The translations under genes were made by a program, and so were the position numbers. The notes below the pieces were generated by a model. That model was not told the origin of the DNA and ran no database searches. It worked only from the letters and a program-made list of their open reading frames with translations. Source: Tetrastigma voinierianum (Eukaryota > Streptophyta > Magnoliopsida > Vitales > Vitaceae). From it: a DNA stretch of 64,000 nt. Shown piece after piece: positions 35,278 through 46,700 of the stretch (position 1 is its first letter; each line of letters starts with the position of its first letter). Location: assembly GCA_016808115.1 (NCBI GenBank), contig JAEQBH010005270.1, positions 1 to 64,000 on the forward strand. The letters run 5' to 3'.

Positions 35278-36384
35278 CTACTACCCTCTTGGACTACATC
35301 AAGACACATCCCAGTCTGTCCTTAGAGGCATCACAATACATCGTGTACCTTTGTCCCTACTCCGGGACTATCAGAATAGGAGCTGGAGTAAGCCTCCTTT
35401 TCAATTCCTGGAATGCCTTCTCATAGAGGTCATTCCACTCAAACTTGACCCTCTTCCGGGTTAACCTTGTCATAGGTGCTGCTAGCTGGGAGAAATCCTT
35501 AATAAACCTCTTGTAGTACCCCGCCAATCCTAAAGCGCATATCTCATATGGGGCGGCTTGGCCTCTCTAACTCATAACAACCTCTCAAACTTTCCTAGGG
35601 TCCTCTTACGACACATGAAGCGGTACCGTGTCCGAGAATTTCACGCAGAGTAAGCGAATTCACACTTATTGAACTTGGCGTACAACTGATGTTCTCTGAG
35701 GGATTGGATAACAATCCTCAAATGATTCTCATGCTCCTCCTCATACTAGGAGTAGATCAAGATGTCATCAACAAAGACCATAACAAACTGATCTAAATAG
35801 GGTTAGAATACCTTATGCATGAGATTCTGCCAGATCACCGTGAACATTTTCAATCACGAAGGCATCAGCTGTGTGAACTCCGAAATGCCCATGCGCGTCC
35901 TAGCGTTGTCTTAGGGATATCTACCTCCCTAACTCTCAACTAATGATAACCAGAAAGGTCTATCTTGGAGAAGACTTGCGCCCCTTTCAGCTGATCAAAC
36001 AAATCATCAATCCTCGGTAATGGATACTGATTCTTGATCGTAACCCTGTTCAACTGTCGATAGTCAAAGAGTCTTGTTCTTCTTCTTCGCAAACAGAACT
36101 GGAGCACCCCATGGTGAAGTACTCGGTCTAATAAAAACCTTGTCCAATAATTCTTGTAGTTGGACCTTAAGTTCCTGCAACTCAGCCGGTGCCATCCTAT
36201 GAGGAGTCATAAAAATGGGCGACGTACCAAGGTGTAATTCAGTGACAAAGTCCACATCCCTGTGAGGAGGTAATCCCGGTAGCTCGTTCGGAAAAACATC
36301 CTCAAACTCACAAACCACTCGAGGTAGGCTCAAATCCTGTCTCACCTCGTCCTCTAGGGTAAGGCTTACCAGCCAACCTATCAT
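35278..36384 (-). pseudogene. Reverse transcriptase and start of RNase H of element B (degenerate)
   Basis: On the minus strand the N-terminal part is open for 106 residues (36064-36384) and includes EFEDVFPNELPGLPP, the RT entry motif, and GAPVLFAKKKNKTL. The catalytic region reads VMVFVDDILIYS near 35747-35785, so the FVDD box is intact. Downstream come AGYYKRFIKDFSQLAAPMT near 35470-35530, AFQELKRRL near 35400-35425, and RYTMYCDAS and GCVLM of RNase H near 35300-35350. Stops and frame changes lie between these pieces. Confidence 0.85.
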
Positions 36385-36499
36385 CTGTCCTTGCCACCTA
36401 GAGTTTTACACGGCTGGGTAAAAACTTCATTGTATCCCACTAAAATACTATAACCTGGCGTGGCGATAATCCTCTTCTGATCATAATCAATGACGACTT

Positions 36500-36760
36500 G
36501 GTGTCTTGAATCCAACCAATCCATGCAGGTGACATCAAAGTAATATCATGTCCATCACTGGAAGTCCCTTTGTAGATAGAATCCTTGAGATCTCTAACTC
36601 ACAATCCCAACATATCGATAAATCCTCGCTAGTCACAGGGAACTCACGTCTGATAGCTCGAGGATTCTACGCTAAGCCTAAAGCATTCACACAAGATCAC
36701 GGCTTAACAAAGAATCACGATGCACTAGAATCAAACAACGCACCACAAATGAGATAAACA
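36500..36760 (-). pseudogene. Aspartic protease remnant of element B
   Basis: Minus-strand reading gives GALFDSSASWFFV near 36715-36755, corresponding to the retropepsin active site (usual form FDSGAS; the glycine is replaced by serine here). EFPVTSEDLSICWDCELE follows near 36580-36650. It is fused directly to an N-terminal gag fragment, which shows that the gag core and zinc knuckle are missing. Confidence 0.7.
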
Positions 36761-37076
36761 TACCTATATAGCGGTGATCAAGCGGCTCGTCTGCGATTAA
36801 TAGCGGCGTAGACACGCCCTTGGCTCCCTGAAGTCCAGGCCCGTGAGCCTTGTTCTCGACCTCGAGCCATAACCTAGCCTCTCTAGCAATGGCAGCAACT
36901 GCAGCACCCATGGCCTCTACAAAGGCCTGTTGGTAAAAAATAGGTGGTGGTCGATTTACGGCCGTAGCCTGACCCCTCAGTCCGCTTCGCCGACTTGCCA
37001 TTTGCATGTCAAATAAGCGAGTGAGATTATTTTCAGTGGTAGTGCATATGCCACGACTAATATACATCCCACTCAT
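36760..37076 (-). pseudogene. N-terminal gag fragment of element B
   Basis: The reading MASRRSGLRGQATAVNRPPP followed by FVEAMGAAVAAIA resembles the arginine-rich start and following helix of Tekay-type Gag. It lies about 200 bp from the PBS, the expected position. The frame continues straight into protease sequence, so roughly 1 kb or more of gag is deleted. Gag assignment is by position and composition. Confidence 0.6.
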
Positions 37077-37224
37077 TTCCCGTATACTATTTACAAAGTA
37101 TATGATTTATACAATATACAACACAATATCATACAACATATCACACATATTAATTTATCAAAATGTACAATGGATGCATGATTTAAACCCGTGCCCATCG
37201 AGTCCTAGGTATTTGTATACATAA

Positions 37225-37236
37225 GCTCTAATACCA
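37225..37236 (-). promoter_or_regulatory. Primer-binding site of element B (initiator tRNA-Met type)
   Basis: On the minus strand the site reads TGGTATTAGAGC, matching the usual initiator-tRNA-Met PBS TGGTATCAGAGC at 11 of 12 bases. It sits three bases inside the 5' LTR end. Confidence 0.85.
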
Positions 37237-37239
37237 AGT

Positions 37240-40200
37240 TGTGACGTCCCAAATCTAGGGATCAATATTTTTTTTTGACCACTGGACAAGTTTATCGCGA
37301 TAGAGAAATCTACCATCACGCTCAGTCCGCCTCATGCGTGTAAAAGGCCTCCTACGTCTTGTGCTAACCGCGGTGCCATTGTCGCGCCGCGCCCAGGCAC
37401 ATGCGATGCGCGACAAAGCTTCTTTGTCATGCGCATGCCTTGCCTTGTTGTGACGCGGCACCATGCCCCACTGTCGCGACATAGAACGCTATGTCGTGAC
37501 ATGGAAACCCCATGTCCTGGAACTTTATGTCGCGATGTAATAGTACTCTGTCGCGAAATAAAAACCCTATATAAGGCCAAACTCTATCGCGACACAAGTA
37601 CTCGCGACATAAGAAATCCGACCTTGATCAAATTACATTTGCACGACATGAAAAGACTACGCATGCGCAACATAATTCCTCCTTACCTTGGCCAGAAGTA
37701 ATAGCCGCCCAACATAAAAATACAAGTCCGCAGCAAAAAAATATTCCAGGCCTTTGGCCAATTATCTTCGCAACCTAAATTTCTGTCGTAACCGCAAACC
37801 TTTCGAGGTGACCATACGCCGTCCGACGCAAAATATTATGTCGCAACACAAAAACCCCTCCCAAGGCCAAACTCTATCTCGACACAGAAATACTCAATCG
37901 TGACATAGAACTCCTGGCCTTAACCAACTCTGTCACGAAATAATATGCTGTGTTGCAACACAAGGCCCTTTTGGCTTGGCCACACTTTGTCGCGACATAG
38001 AATACCACAATAGGACACAACTCACATGAAATCTGTCATGACACTACAAATCTGCAATGGCGACCACGAAATCTCTTAATAACCAAGCTCCGTCGTAACC
38101 CTGACCTTTTGTCATGACCGTCTCGATTGCGACAGGGAACCTCTATCGCGACATTGTCACAACAGAAAATAAAACACTGCTCTCCAGCGACACCGCGGGA
38201 GACCCTTATGCGTGTGAAAAGCGGGAGAAAAACAACGGAAATCGCGCCGGGAAAACCCTGTTGCGACCCAACAACCGCCTACAGCCTGAGAACTTTGTTG
38301 CGACACAAAGAACCATGTCACAACAAAGAACTAGAAGCTCTATCGTGAGTCGAAAAATCATCGCGACGGCGCAGCATGCGGATAGCCTTTCTAGGCGCTT
38401 ACGCACTTCAACTCTCACCAAAATGTAATAAATTTCATACTACCGCCTCTTTACACATTATGCAAGCCGTATAAATTATGGGAAAACTTCTAACACTATG
38501 CTGAACAAGTCCAAAAATAAGCTTTTATTACAAAACTTTTCAACTACATATATGAAACTGGATATTCTATCCAGAATTTAACAAAAGACATGAATAAGCC
38601 ATAATCTGGCTTTTTTTTTTTCACAACTAAGATCTTGGATGTGTTTCATCTCCTGATGTACCTCCAGTACCTGAAAATATTTTCCCACGACGAGGTGAGC
38701 AATGCATAGTAGAGGAATTCTCCTACAAGGGCTACTCCCCACCTAAGTGCACATGCAATGGCACACACACACATCATACCACGTTCCATATAGAAAATGC
38801 AATCTTACCATGGAACATTACATGTCATGAATGAGATGAGACTCCTCATGCCCATAACCTGAGTCTTGTCCGACTCCCTCACACATGCAAATACCATGTG
38901 TGAAAACCTGTCATTGGTGTTTCACTCAATGACATTTTTTTTTTCAAAACAAAAGCTTTTTGTTTTTTTTTTTTTGTTTTTCAAACTCATAACCCATTGG
39001 ACAAACCTCTAACGTTCATTTGAATTAATCAAATCCTATGTGTTTATGCATTTGTGGGCCACGGATTTCCGGGTTTACACCGTAGGACACCTCGTGCCTT
39101 TCCAACATTTTTACGGTCTTTCACCGCCGATGATCATGTCTAACTGCGAATGGTCTGGGTTTTTCACCTTGGGGGGAGGGGGAGGATCTACCTCATCTTG
39201 CTCAGCCTAACACACGTATTTTTCCTTTTTCATGTTATGCAACTGTGAGTCTCAATTTTGGATGTTGTCCCATTTCCGAGCTCACCACCCATTCACCAAG
39301 AATGGTGAATTACCACAACCATGCACACACACCTAATACTATACAGTGTCCCCATGCTTATGAAATGCGGAGATGTCATTTCATGCCATATCATGTTACA
39401 TGCATAATGAAATTTCTGTCTGGCATTCTCAAATGCATGGATAATTATATTTTCTAAATATAAATTCCACCCATCATGTATCTCATGTCAATACATCAAA
39501 TAAGCATATATTAACATGATTTTTTTTTACTAGCGCAATAGCATATTTATTCGACCACCCCAATGATAACACACAAAATATCCTTGATTTAGGACCTCAA
39601 TTCAAAAGGCATAAATCCATTTTCAGCTACCCACGAACCGATCTTGGTTCAGTCCATTTTTCACTTCCAGAATTTGGCCAAAAATAGCCCTAAACTCCAA
39701 ATACATAACAAAACCCGAAGACATCAGTCCTAGGATCAAAACCAATCTCCAACCATAGTCTGGGTACTTCAAAATAGTCGAACATTCCCGACATTCGGTC
39801 CCGAAATTTTGGGAGTGACATGAGCCACTCACGGCCCTAAAGAACCCCATGCGATTAAATGACCTTAGACCAATAATAACCAAAGTAGGAGAGAACCCCT
39901 ACCTCTTGGAGTTTGACGAAACCCACTGATTTTGGTACCCACGCGTAGCTCTCATTGCTTGGACCAACTTTAATTCTCGCACCGTTGAGCTTCGAACGTT
40001 AGAACGCCGGGAAATCCTATTTTTTTGCTCTTTTCCCCTCTCTTCCTCTTTTCTCCATGTTTTTCCTTCCTCGCTCCTTTTTTTTCTTTTCCCTACTCTC
40101 CCACCAATTTTTTTTGCTCCAAGTGGGAAGCTTCCTTCCCTTTTCCTCCTCTCATCCTCGCTTGCCACTTGTCTCTTTTTCTATTTTTCTTTATTTTCTT

Positions 40201-40551
40201 TCTTTTCTTTTGTTTGTTCCTATCCTGAAGTGAGGGCCCCACCTTCCTTCATCCTCTTCCTCATGGCCATGTGTCCCCACATGGTCTATGTATCATGTGT
40301 CATGTGTCACATCTTTAAGGAAGTGTCGCTGACAGCGTTCTACTTTCGAGAAAAAGCGAAATTCGGCTTTTCTGGGTCGACGAGTCGACTATCTGGAGTC
40401 GGCGAAATTGATTGGGAAACTAGATTTCACGGGACGAATTCAACGGTGAAGTATGTTTTATCATTCGAGATCTAGAAAAATTCAAGGTTTCCAACCAAAA
40501 TTACCGTTTTACCTTTTCTCAGAAAAATTGAATTTTTTTCCGGGTTTTATA
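37240..40551 (-). repeat. 5' LTR of element B (3312 bp), uninterrupted
   Basis: The plus-strand ends are TGTGACGTCCCAAATC and CCGGGTTTTATA (terminal CA changed to TA). It is the best reference copy for this LTR family in the window. It contains the palindrome array, the conserved block at 38690-38760, and a pyrimidine-rich segment (40040-40220). Confidence 0.85.
37475..38345. repeat. TGTCGCGACA-type palindrome array in the 5' LTR of element B
   Basis: Same arrangement as at 21890-22720, but many palindromes are replaced by unrelated short strings while the linkers stay alike (for example the 37625-37720 stretch against 21985-22080). Confidence 0.8.
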
Positions 40552-40745
40552 AGTTGAAAAATAAATTTCTCTCATTTTCTCACAAGGCATGTTTGAAGAG
40601 TGATAAGAGTGAAAACTAGAGAAAATGAAAAAAATATTTATCTAGTATTAAGAAGTAAAAAAGTAGTAACAATAATTAGAGGTTAAATAAAGATTTAAAT
40701 ATATATGACACCATTTTATTAAATGTTTGAGAATATAAAAATATA

Positions 40746-40916
40746 GGGTTTGGCTGAAAAAAGCTCGACCTTATATGTGCTCGAGCATTTTTTAGTCATT
40801 GGATCTAAATATTATGACATTTTTTTGTGGATAACACTCTAAAAAGTGATAAGAATCTAGATCTAACGATAAAAAACTCAAACTTATATAAGCTCAAGCT
40901 TACTATAGCTTTTCCC
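40746..40916. mobile_element. MITE of 171 bp, Mutator-like (9-bp target duplication)
   Basis: AAAAATATA occurs directly before (40737-40745) and directly after (40917-40925), an exact 9-bp duplication. The ends GGGTTTGGCTGAAAAAAGCT and, reverse-complemented, GGGAAAAGCTATAGTAAGC form long imperfect inverted repeats of about 70 bp each. Both halves carry CTTATAT and TTTTTTA-TC-TTGGATCTA-like phrases. A 9-bp duplication and G-rich ends fit Mutator-like MITEs. Confidence 0.8.
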
Positions 40917-41119
40917 AAAAATATATGCGAAATTTTCACAAAAAGCTATAGAACTTTTGCAAGTGCATGCGAATTGGCTAGAGACTTGCAACCATAAATC
41001 ATAATCAGTTTTGTCAATTTCACAGTGAGGTGGTAGAAAATTTCGTAAACACATCCCCTGACACTTAATTACACAAATGGTTGCTGGCGGGTGTTTGGAA
41101 TAAGGCTTTAGTTAAAATA

Positions 41120-44100
41120 TCAAAACACCTCGAATTTTTAAGGGGTCATTTTTTTTTTTGGCTTTTGGCAAGTCACGTGTGCCTTTACGTGCAATTTCGG
41201 CTATCGTGGGAGATAAAGCTCCTCTGTCTTGTGCAGCAGAGTGTCTCTATCGCATGTGTATCCTACCCTGTCGTGCTAACTCTGTCACGACCAGGCTATG
41301 CCATGTCGCGACAGGCCTCACGTCGAGACCCTGAGGCTTCGGTCAGCGACACAGAATGTCAGTCACACTGACATGGGAACCTCAAAGCTCTTGTCCCGAG
41401 TCTATCGCGATAGAATTCCCCTGCCCCGCCAAGTGCAACTCACCATCCGTGCGTGCACGGCTGGATTTATGCGCTCTGGGCGCTGTCACGTGTGCGAGGG
41501 CCTTGCATGGGTGTGCGATGGGAGCTTTCTGCTCGTGACACAAAATCCTCTGTCCTCACGAAAATTCTCGTCGCAACCACAAAAAGCCTCTCCATTTGGC
41601 CACACTCACATTGCGACATAAAATATTCGATTCTGATGAAAACTCAGCTAGCTAACTGTATCGCGGCTAAAATACATTCAGACAAAGACCATAGTCTTGA
41701 CGAGCTACATCCTGACCAGAAAATGCTTTGTCGCGACCTGACCTCATGAAGTCTGTTGCGTACGGCGAGATTTGTCTCGAAACTGAAATCTTTACCCTAC
41801 GCAGGACTCCGTTACTGACCACTGATCTCTTATTGTGACCGTCTTGGTCGTGACAAGGGAACCTCTTGTCGCGTTGTTGTCGCAGCGAAGAAAATGTCGC
41901 TCTTGTCCGGCACCATGGGGACCCCTGTCTCGGCGGAAAACAAAAAATGTGAAACTGGCTTTTTTGCCCAGTGCCCGAAATTTTTGGGGTTTTTTGGCTT
42001 TTGTACAGAGTGCATGTACTGTCGTGGCGACAAAGCACCTCACATCGCATAAATATCATATGTAGTGCCAACTTCTGTCGACTTCGGCTATGCCATGTCC
42101 GCGACCACCGGAGCTCCGCGTCAAGACCCCAGGCTTCAGTGCGACCTAGAATGTCGAGGAGTCATGACATAGGAACCACTCGAGCTACATCCCGAGTTTT
42201 ATTCATTGTGAAGAATTCTCTATCCGCAATGAAATTCCCTGCCACGCGCGCTAGCTCTATAAGTCTGCTGTGGCTTGTCTATCGCCCACTGAAGCTGGCT
42301 GTCACCCACACACCCGGGCCTGTATCGTTTGTGGTAGAACTGCATCGTGGCGACTTTATCGTGACCTAAAATCCTCCTGCTCCAGAGACGAAATTCTCCT
42401 TGCCTTGGCCAACTCTGTCGCGACATAGAATTTCTCTGTCACAACACAAAACCTCTCCATTTGGCCACACTCTGTCGCCACATAAAATATTCGGTCACGA
42501 TAGAAAACTCCTGGCCTAGCTAACTCTATCGCGACCTAAAAATGTCTGTCGTGTGAGAGACCCTTAGGTCTTGGCAGGCCTTTACGTCGCGACACGACCT
42601 CATGAAGTCACATCGTGACACAGCGATTTTACATTGCAACTACCGAAATCTCTTGACTTTAACAAGGCTCGTCCCAATCCGGATCTTCTTGTGGCTAAGC
42701 CTTTGGTCACGACCGAGAAAGAAAACCTTTGTCCGCGACGAGAAAAATAAAAAACTATCGCGACACCATGGGGACCTCTATCACGACAGAAAAACAGGAG
42801 AAAAACAACTCGATTCTGACCCGAGGAAAACCCACATGGCGACCTGGCCTGCTACAACGAGAACCATGTTGTGACCGCAGTATGTCGCTGACCGCGGTAC
42901 GGGCGGCTGCATTTGCGATGAAAACCTGCATCGCGACCCAGAGCGCCAATGGGCAGTAACCTTTATGGGCCTTTTCTGCATCTCCAACCCCTTTTCTTTT
43001 TCTTTCTAAACACCCTAAATTCGATATACAATAACTTTTTTATTACAAAGGCAACATGAAACCTGGAAAACCTTACCAAACTGTTTTAATCATACAAAAT
43101 GAGTTTAGTTACAACTCTTTTCTTCTTACATAAACTGAAACTGGGTTTTCTGCCCAAAATTTAATAGAAACTGGATAAATATCCAGAATTTTACAGAATA
43201 CATGAATAAGCCATAATCTGGCCCTTTTTCACAACTAAGATCTTGGATGTGTTTCATCCTCCAGTGTACCTCTAGTACCTGAAAATATTTTCCACGACGG
43301 AACAGGCAATGCCCAATAAGAATTCTTCTGAGGCTACTCCCGCTGATGCACATGCAATGGCAAACACACACACACACACACACATTCAAATAAAAATATG
43401 CGCATTCCTACTCGAATGTCTACATGTCATGCCCTATGTCTCGAGTCCTCGCCGACTCCCTCACACATGCATTTGGCATGTATGAAAAACTATTTTCAAA
43501 ACAAAAGATCTTTGTTTTTGAAAAATCGACGACAATCTTTGATATAATTTGTTGGGCGTACTACGTCGTTGTTCAAAAACCATGTCGTACACTCACACTT
43601 TCGTTTCACGTGATGTCTGATGCATATGAAATCACGGAATGTCATTTCTTGCCAATTCATGTTACATGCATGATGAGTACTACATGCAACATTCATAAAT
43701 CATGGATAATTATATTTTCTAAATATAATTCACATCCATTAAGTACCTCACTTCAATACATCATATAAGCATGATTTTCACATAACCAACATGTTATTCA
43801 ATTTTTTTAGCAATAACACATAAAAACACGCTTACCCTTCTTAAAAATTCAGTCGGTACGCTCGAAAAGCAGTCTAAAAATTCTAGTGTTAATCCAAAAA
43901 TTTGCAGGACTAAATAGCGCGACCACTCACGAAGAAAACCCATTGTCATTAAATGGCTCTTAGACCCGAGAATAACGAAGTAGGAGGGAAAAACCCCTAC
44001 CTCTTGGAGTTTAGATGAAAAACCCTGATTCTTGTACCCTCACGAAGCTCGTCAAATAGATGAACTTTGCCTCTTTGCCGGCCAATGACCCGATCTCCGT

Positions 44101-44528
44101 AAATCTTTGAGAGAAGGTGGAGTTTCTTACTCTTCTTTTCTTCTTATTTCTTTTCTTTTCTTTCTTTTCCTCTCTTTGTATTTCCCTCATTTTTCCTTCT
44201 CTCCCATCGAATTGTTCAACTTGATTCAAGTGGGAAATTTCCTCCCACCTTCTCATTGCCACATATCCCTTTCTCATTTGTTTTCTTTCTTTATCTTATC
44301 CCAAGACTTGGATTTCCTTCCTCTAAGGGTATGACACATGGCCTCCATGGTCTTATGGAGCTTCCCACTTTGTTTTGACTCATCTCTCCACATAACACAT
44401 GTCCTAATGTGAGCCATGGATCTTTTCCTTTTTTCTATTCATGTGCCATGTGTCACATGGACACATGCATTAAGTGGAAATTGCCACACGAGATGGCTCT
44501 CATGCCATGTGCACCTCTCACAAGCTGC
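41120..44528 (-). mobile_element. Truncated LTR of the long Tekay-like family
   Basis: From about 41120 the order of blocks is as in the LTRs at 27303-30426 and 37240-40551: a palindrome array (41285-42930), the conserved block (43290-43362), a pyrimidine-rich segment (44120-44280) and an ACACATGGC-rich segment. It stops abruptly at 44528, where the Athila-like LTR begins, and about 250 bp of the LTR end are missing. The left terminus is mutated (CAAAACACCTCGAATTTT against TGTGACGCCCCAAAT), so the start is approximate. A (CA)n run lies at 43363-43384. Confidence 0.75.
41285..42930. repeat. TGTCGCGACA-type palindrome array, strongly scrambled
   Basis: Intact motifs (near 41302, 41736, 42417) are mixed with degraded ones such as GTCAGCGACA and GTCGCTGACC. 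Linker phrases remain recognisable. Confidence 0.75.
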
Positions 44529-45860
44529 TGATTACTACCCAAAAAGTGCTAATTTACACCCTTATTAATACATATTTTGAGCACTTTTTGTGTGCTAATC
44601 AGCCTAATTAACCCAATTGGCATGTTAAGGACCTAGCAAGGCTACTAATCAAATGTTATGGCAAGTTTTGTTTTTTTTGCAAGCTATTTATGCCAAAGTT
44701 ATTGAATCAGCTCAATCATGGAGAATCTAGGTTGAACTCATAGGCTGCGAGACCAGAGAGCGGCCCCGGAAGAAAATTTTGAAGAAGAAGCGAGAAGGAG
44801 GAGCCTAGCAATTTACCGCAGTTTACAGCAGCCCTGCAATTTTCGACCCGATTGAATTTTCATGACCTGCCGTGAATTTGTTTCCCACTTGCGACTTTGA
44901 CGTTTTGTACATTTCTTGTTTTCCTAAATTGCCTTGCCCGCAATAGTGGCGGAGTTTATATATTTTGTAATTTGCATGCCGTTTGAAGCGATATCTCTGC
45001 CTCTTGCCTTGTAATCCCCAGAGACTTTTGGATCATCCAAATACTTGATAGTGGGAAGCTTTGAACTCCGCATTTTCTCTTTTTCTCTCATTTTCCCTCA
45101 TTATCTTTCCACTTTCTCACCTGCCAAACAGCCTCTAGGGATGACAACTCAGAGGATGAGTGGCTAAACCTCTTTCTCCTTGAAGAAGAAGGCTACTGGG
45201 CAAAGGATCTGAGGCGGTGAGGATTCCATATTTTACACCACGAGAATCCTTCTGGATCTTGTTCTCCTTTTTAACTTTAGGTTTTAGTCCTTTCAATCTC
45301 CTTGAATGGTGTATTTATGGTAAGCTTTTAGGCTCATTGGATGCTTATTCTAAGATCCGGTGATGTTAGTTGAATTATCGCCTTATAAACCATTGGAAGG
45401 TGAGTCAAGGAGATTTGTGTTTCAATGATTGAGAGCTTTAATGGCCAGTGAATACCATTTTCAAAAGGATAGTTATTTTGGGTCAGTTTTTATAGCTAAA
45501 TAAAGATCCGGTTCGGGAAATGACTATAGGTCATCCTCCCCAACGTGAGGAAAAGGACCCGAGGACCCCTCAGTTACCATTAGAACCCCGAGCCCGGTAT
45601 CAGTGCTTAGGAATTCCCTTTTATATTTTTACTTTATTTTGCTTTAAGTTTCCTGCATCCCTAAACCATTTGTTTTTATAAACCTTAAAATCCAAAACAA
45701 ATTCACCATTTTGAACCTCAGCGATGATCATTCCCGAAGAAAACCCATCATTGTGTTCAACCTAAGAGCCACTATCTTTGCAGTATGTACTCACGGCCAT
45801 TTACAGGAGGAATTAGGTTATAAATTTTATTTGATTCAGTTCTCTCCGTGCCACGAATCA
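44529..45860 (+). repeat. Left LTR of the Athila-like element
   Basis: It starts TGATTACTACCCAAAAAGTG and ends CCACGAATCA. A TATA-like TTATATATTTTG lies at about 44956-44967. GAGTGGCTAAACCTCTTTCTC and a CCCGAGCCCGGTATCAGTGC-like segment near 45586-45610 are typical of Athila/Tat-type LTRs. Confidence 0.75.
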
Positions 45861-45862
45861 AA

Positions 45863-45880
45863 TGGCGCCGTTGCCAGGGA
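45863..45880 (+). promoter_or_regulatory. Primer-binding site, tRNA-Asp type
   Basis: TGGCGCCGTTGCCAGGGA matches the complement of the plant tRNA-Asp 3' end (TGGCGCCGTTGCCGGGGA) at 17 of 18 bases. It starts two bases after the LTR end. tRNA-Asp priming is usual for Athila. Confidence 0.9.
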
Positions 45881-46088
45881 TGGTGCCTTAGTGCAAATGA
45901 TGAACTGTTAAACACTTGTGATCCTCATCACAAGTTCTAGTGAATTTTCTTTTATCATTCTTTTTAGTATTTTACAATCAGTTTTTTTTTTAGTTTCATT
46001 TCACTATTAAAAAAAAAAAGAAAAAAAAAGGGAGCTAAAATCTTTAGGTAGGATTGTTCTTTGTTGTCTTGTGTTTGCCTTGTTCTTG

Positions 46089-46700
46089 CTGCAGGAGTGC
46101 ATGTCCCAATGGATTTTGAATACTGATCAAATGGAACACATTGAGGGAGAGCAACACAGTCAGTACCTAGTGGAGAGAAACCCTAGTGCATATAGGTCTA
46201 TGAGGGATTACAGACACCCTCCATGGGTGAGTGCACCCATACACCTTGTTCCTTCAACTAATGCACCATGTAAGCTAGTACTTACAACCCTAGTTAGAAC
46301 CACCCAAATTTCTCATGGAATCAGAGACCTCCATGAAAGAGTATCGCCTCACACTTTCCCTCAATCATGCTGCTCTCGACCACCACTACAACCATCAAAG
46401 TTAACCTCTTCAGTTGAGCAAGCAATATTGAACTTGAGCAAATTGGTGGGTACTTTTATAGACGAGTAGAGAGCAGTGAATGTCCAGGCCAATAAGAAAA
46501 TTGACACAATGGAAGCAGAGTGTACCATGGAGAGCTCACAGACGAAGGTTAGATGTGATTCAAAGTGACGGTAGTAAAGAATTTGACAGCTGCGTGCACT
46601 CCATTTCAAGGCTCCTGCAATCAGCGGAATGTTCACAAGAGGAAGAGAATCAGGAGGAAGAGTACGTTGACACCCACAGTGGAGGAGCATTGTAAGCAGA
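46089..46700 (+). pseudogene. Athila-type gag remnant
   Basis: An open stretch of 132 residues (46071-46469) contains RSMRDYRHPPWVSAP, corresponding to the conserved RxMRDYxxP start of Athila Gag, and ends with SVEQAILNLSKLVGTFIDE, matching the coiled-coil-like C-terminal part. Between the two most of the Gag core is missing. After a stop the reading resumes as AVNVQANKKIDTME, again like the Gag tail, then is lost. Gag would form the virus-like particle; this copy is defective. Confidence 0.6.

Larger units (their letters stand above)
21555..40551 (-). mobile_element. Ty3/gypsy chromovirus of Tekay/Del type (element B), complete outline, nested insertions
   Basis: Both LTRs, PBS and PPT are present in minus orientation: 5' LTR 37240-40551, PBS 37225-37236, decayed gag-pol, PPT at 30911-30930, 3' LTR 21555-30910. 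Flanks AGTAG (21550-21554) and AGTTG (40552-40556) match in four of five bases, as expected for a 5-bp target duplication. Without the three nested solo LTRs the 3' LTR is about 3.25 kb, close to the 3.31 kb of the 5' LTR, and the internal region is about 3.9 kb. The internal region is short because most of gag is deleted. All coding domains are broken, so the element cannot move. Confidence 0.85.
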
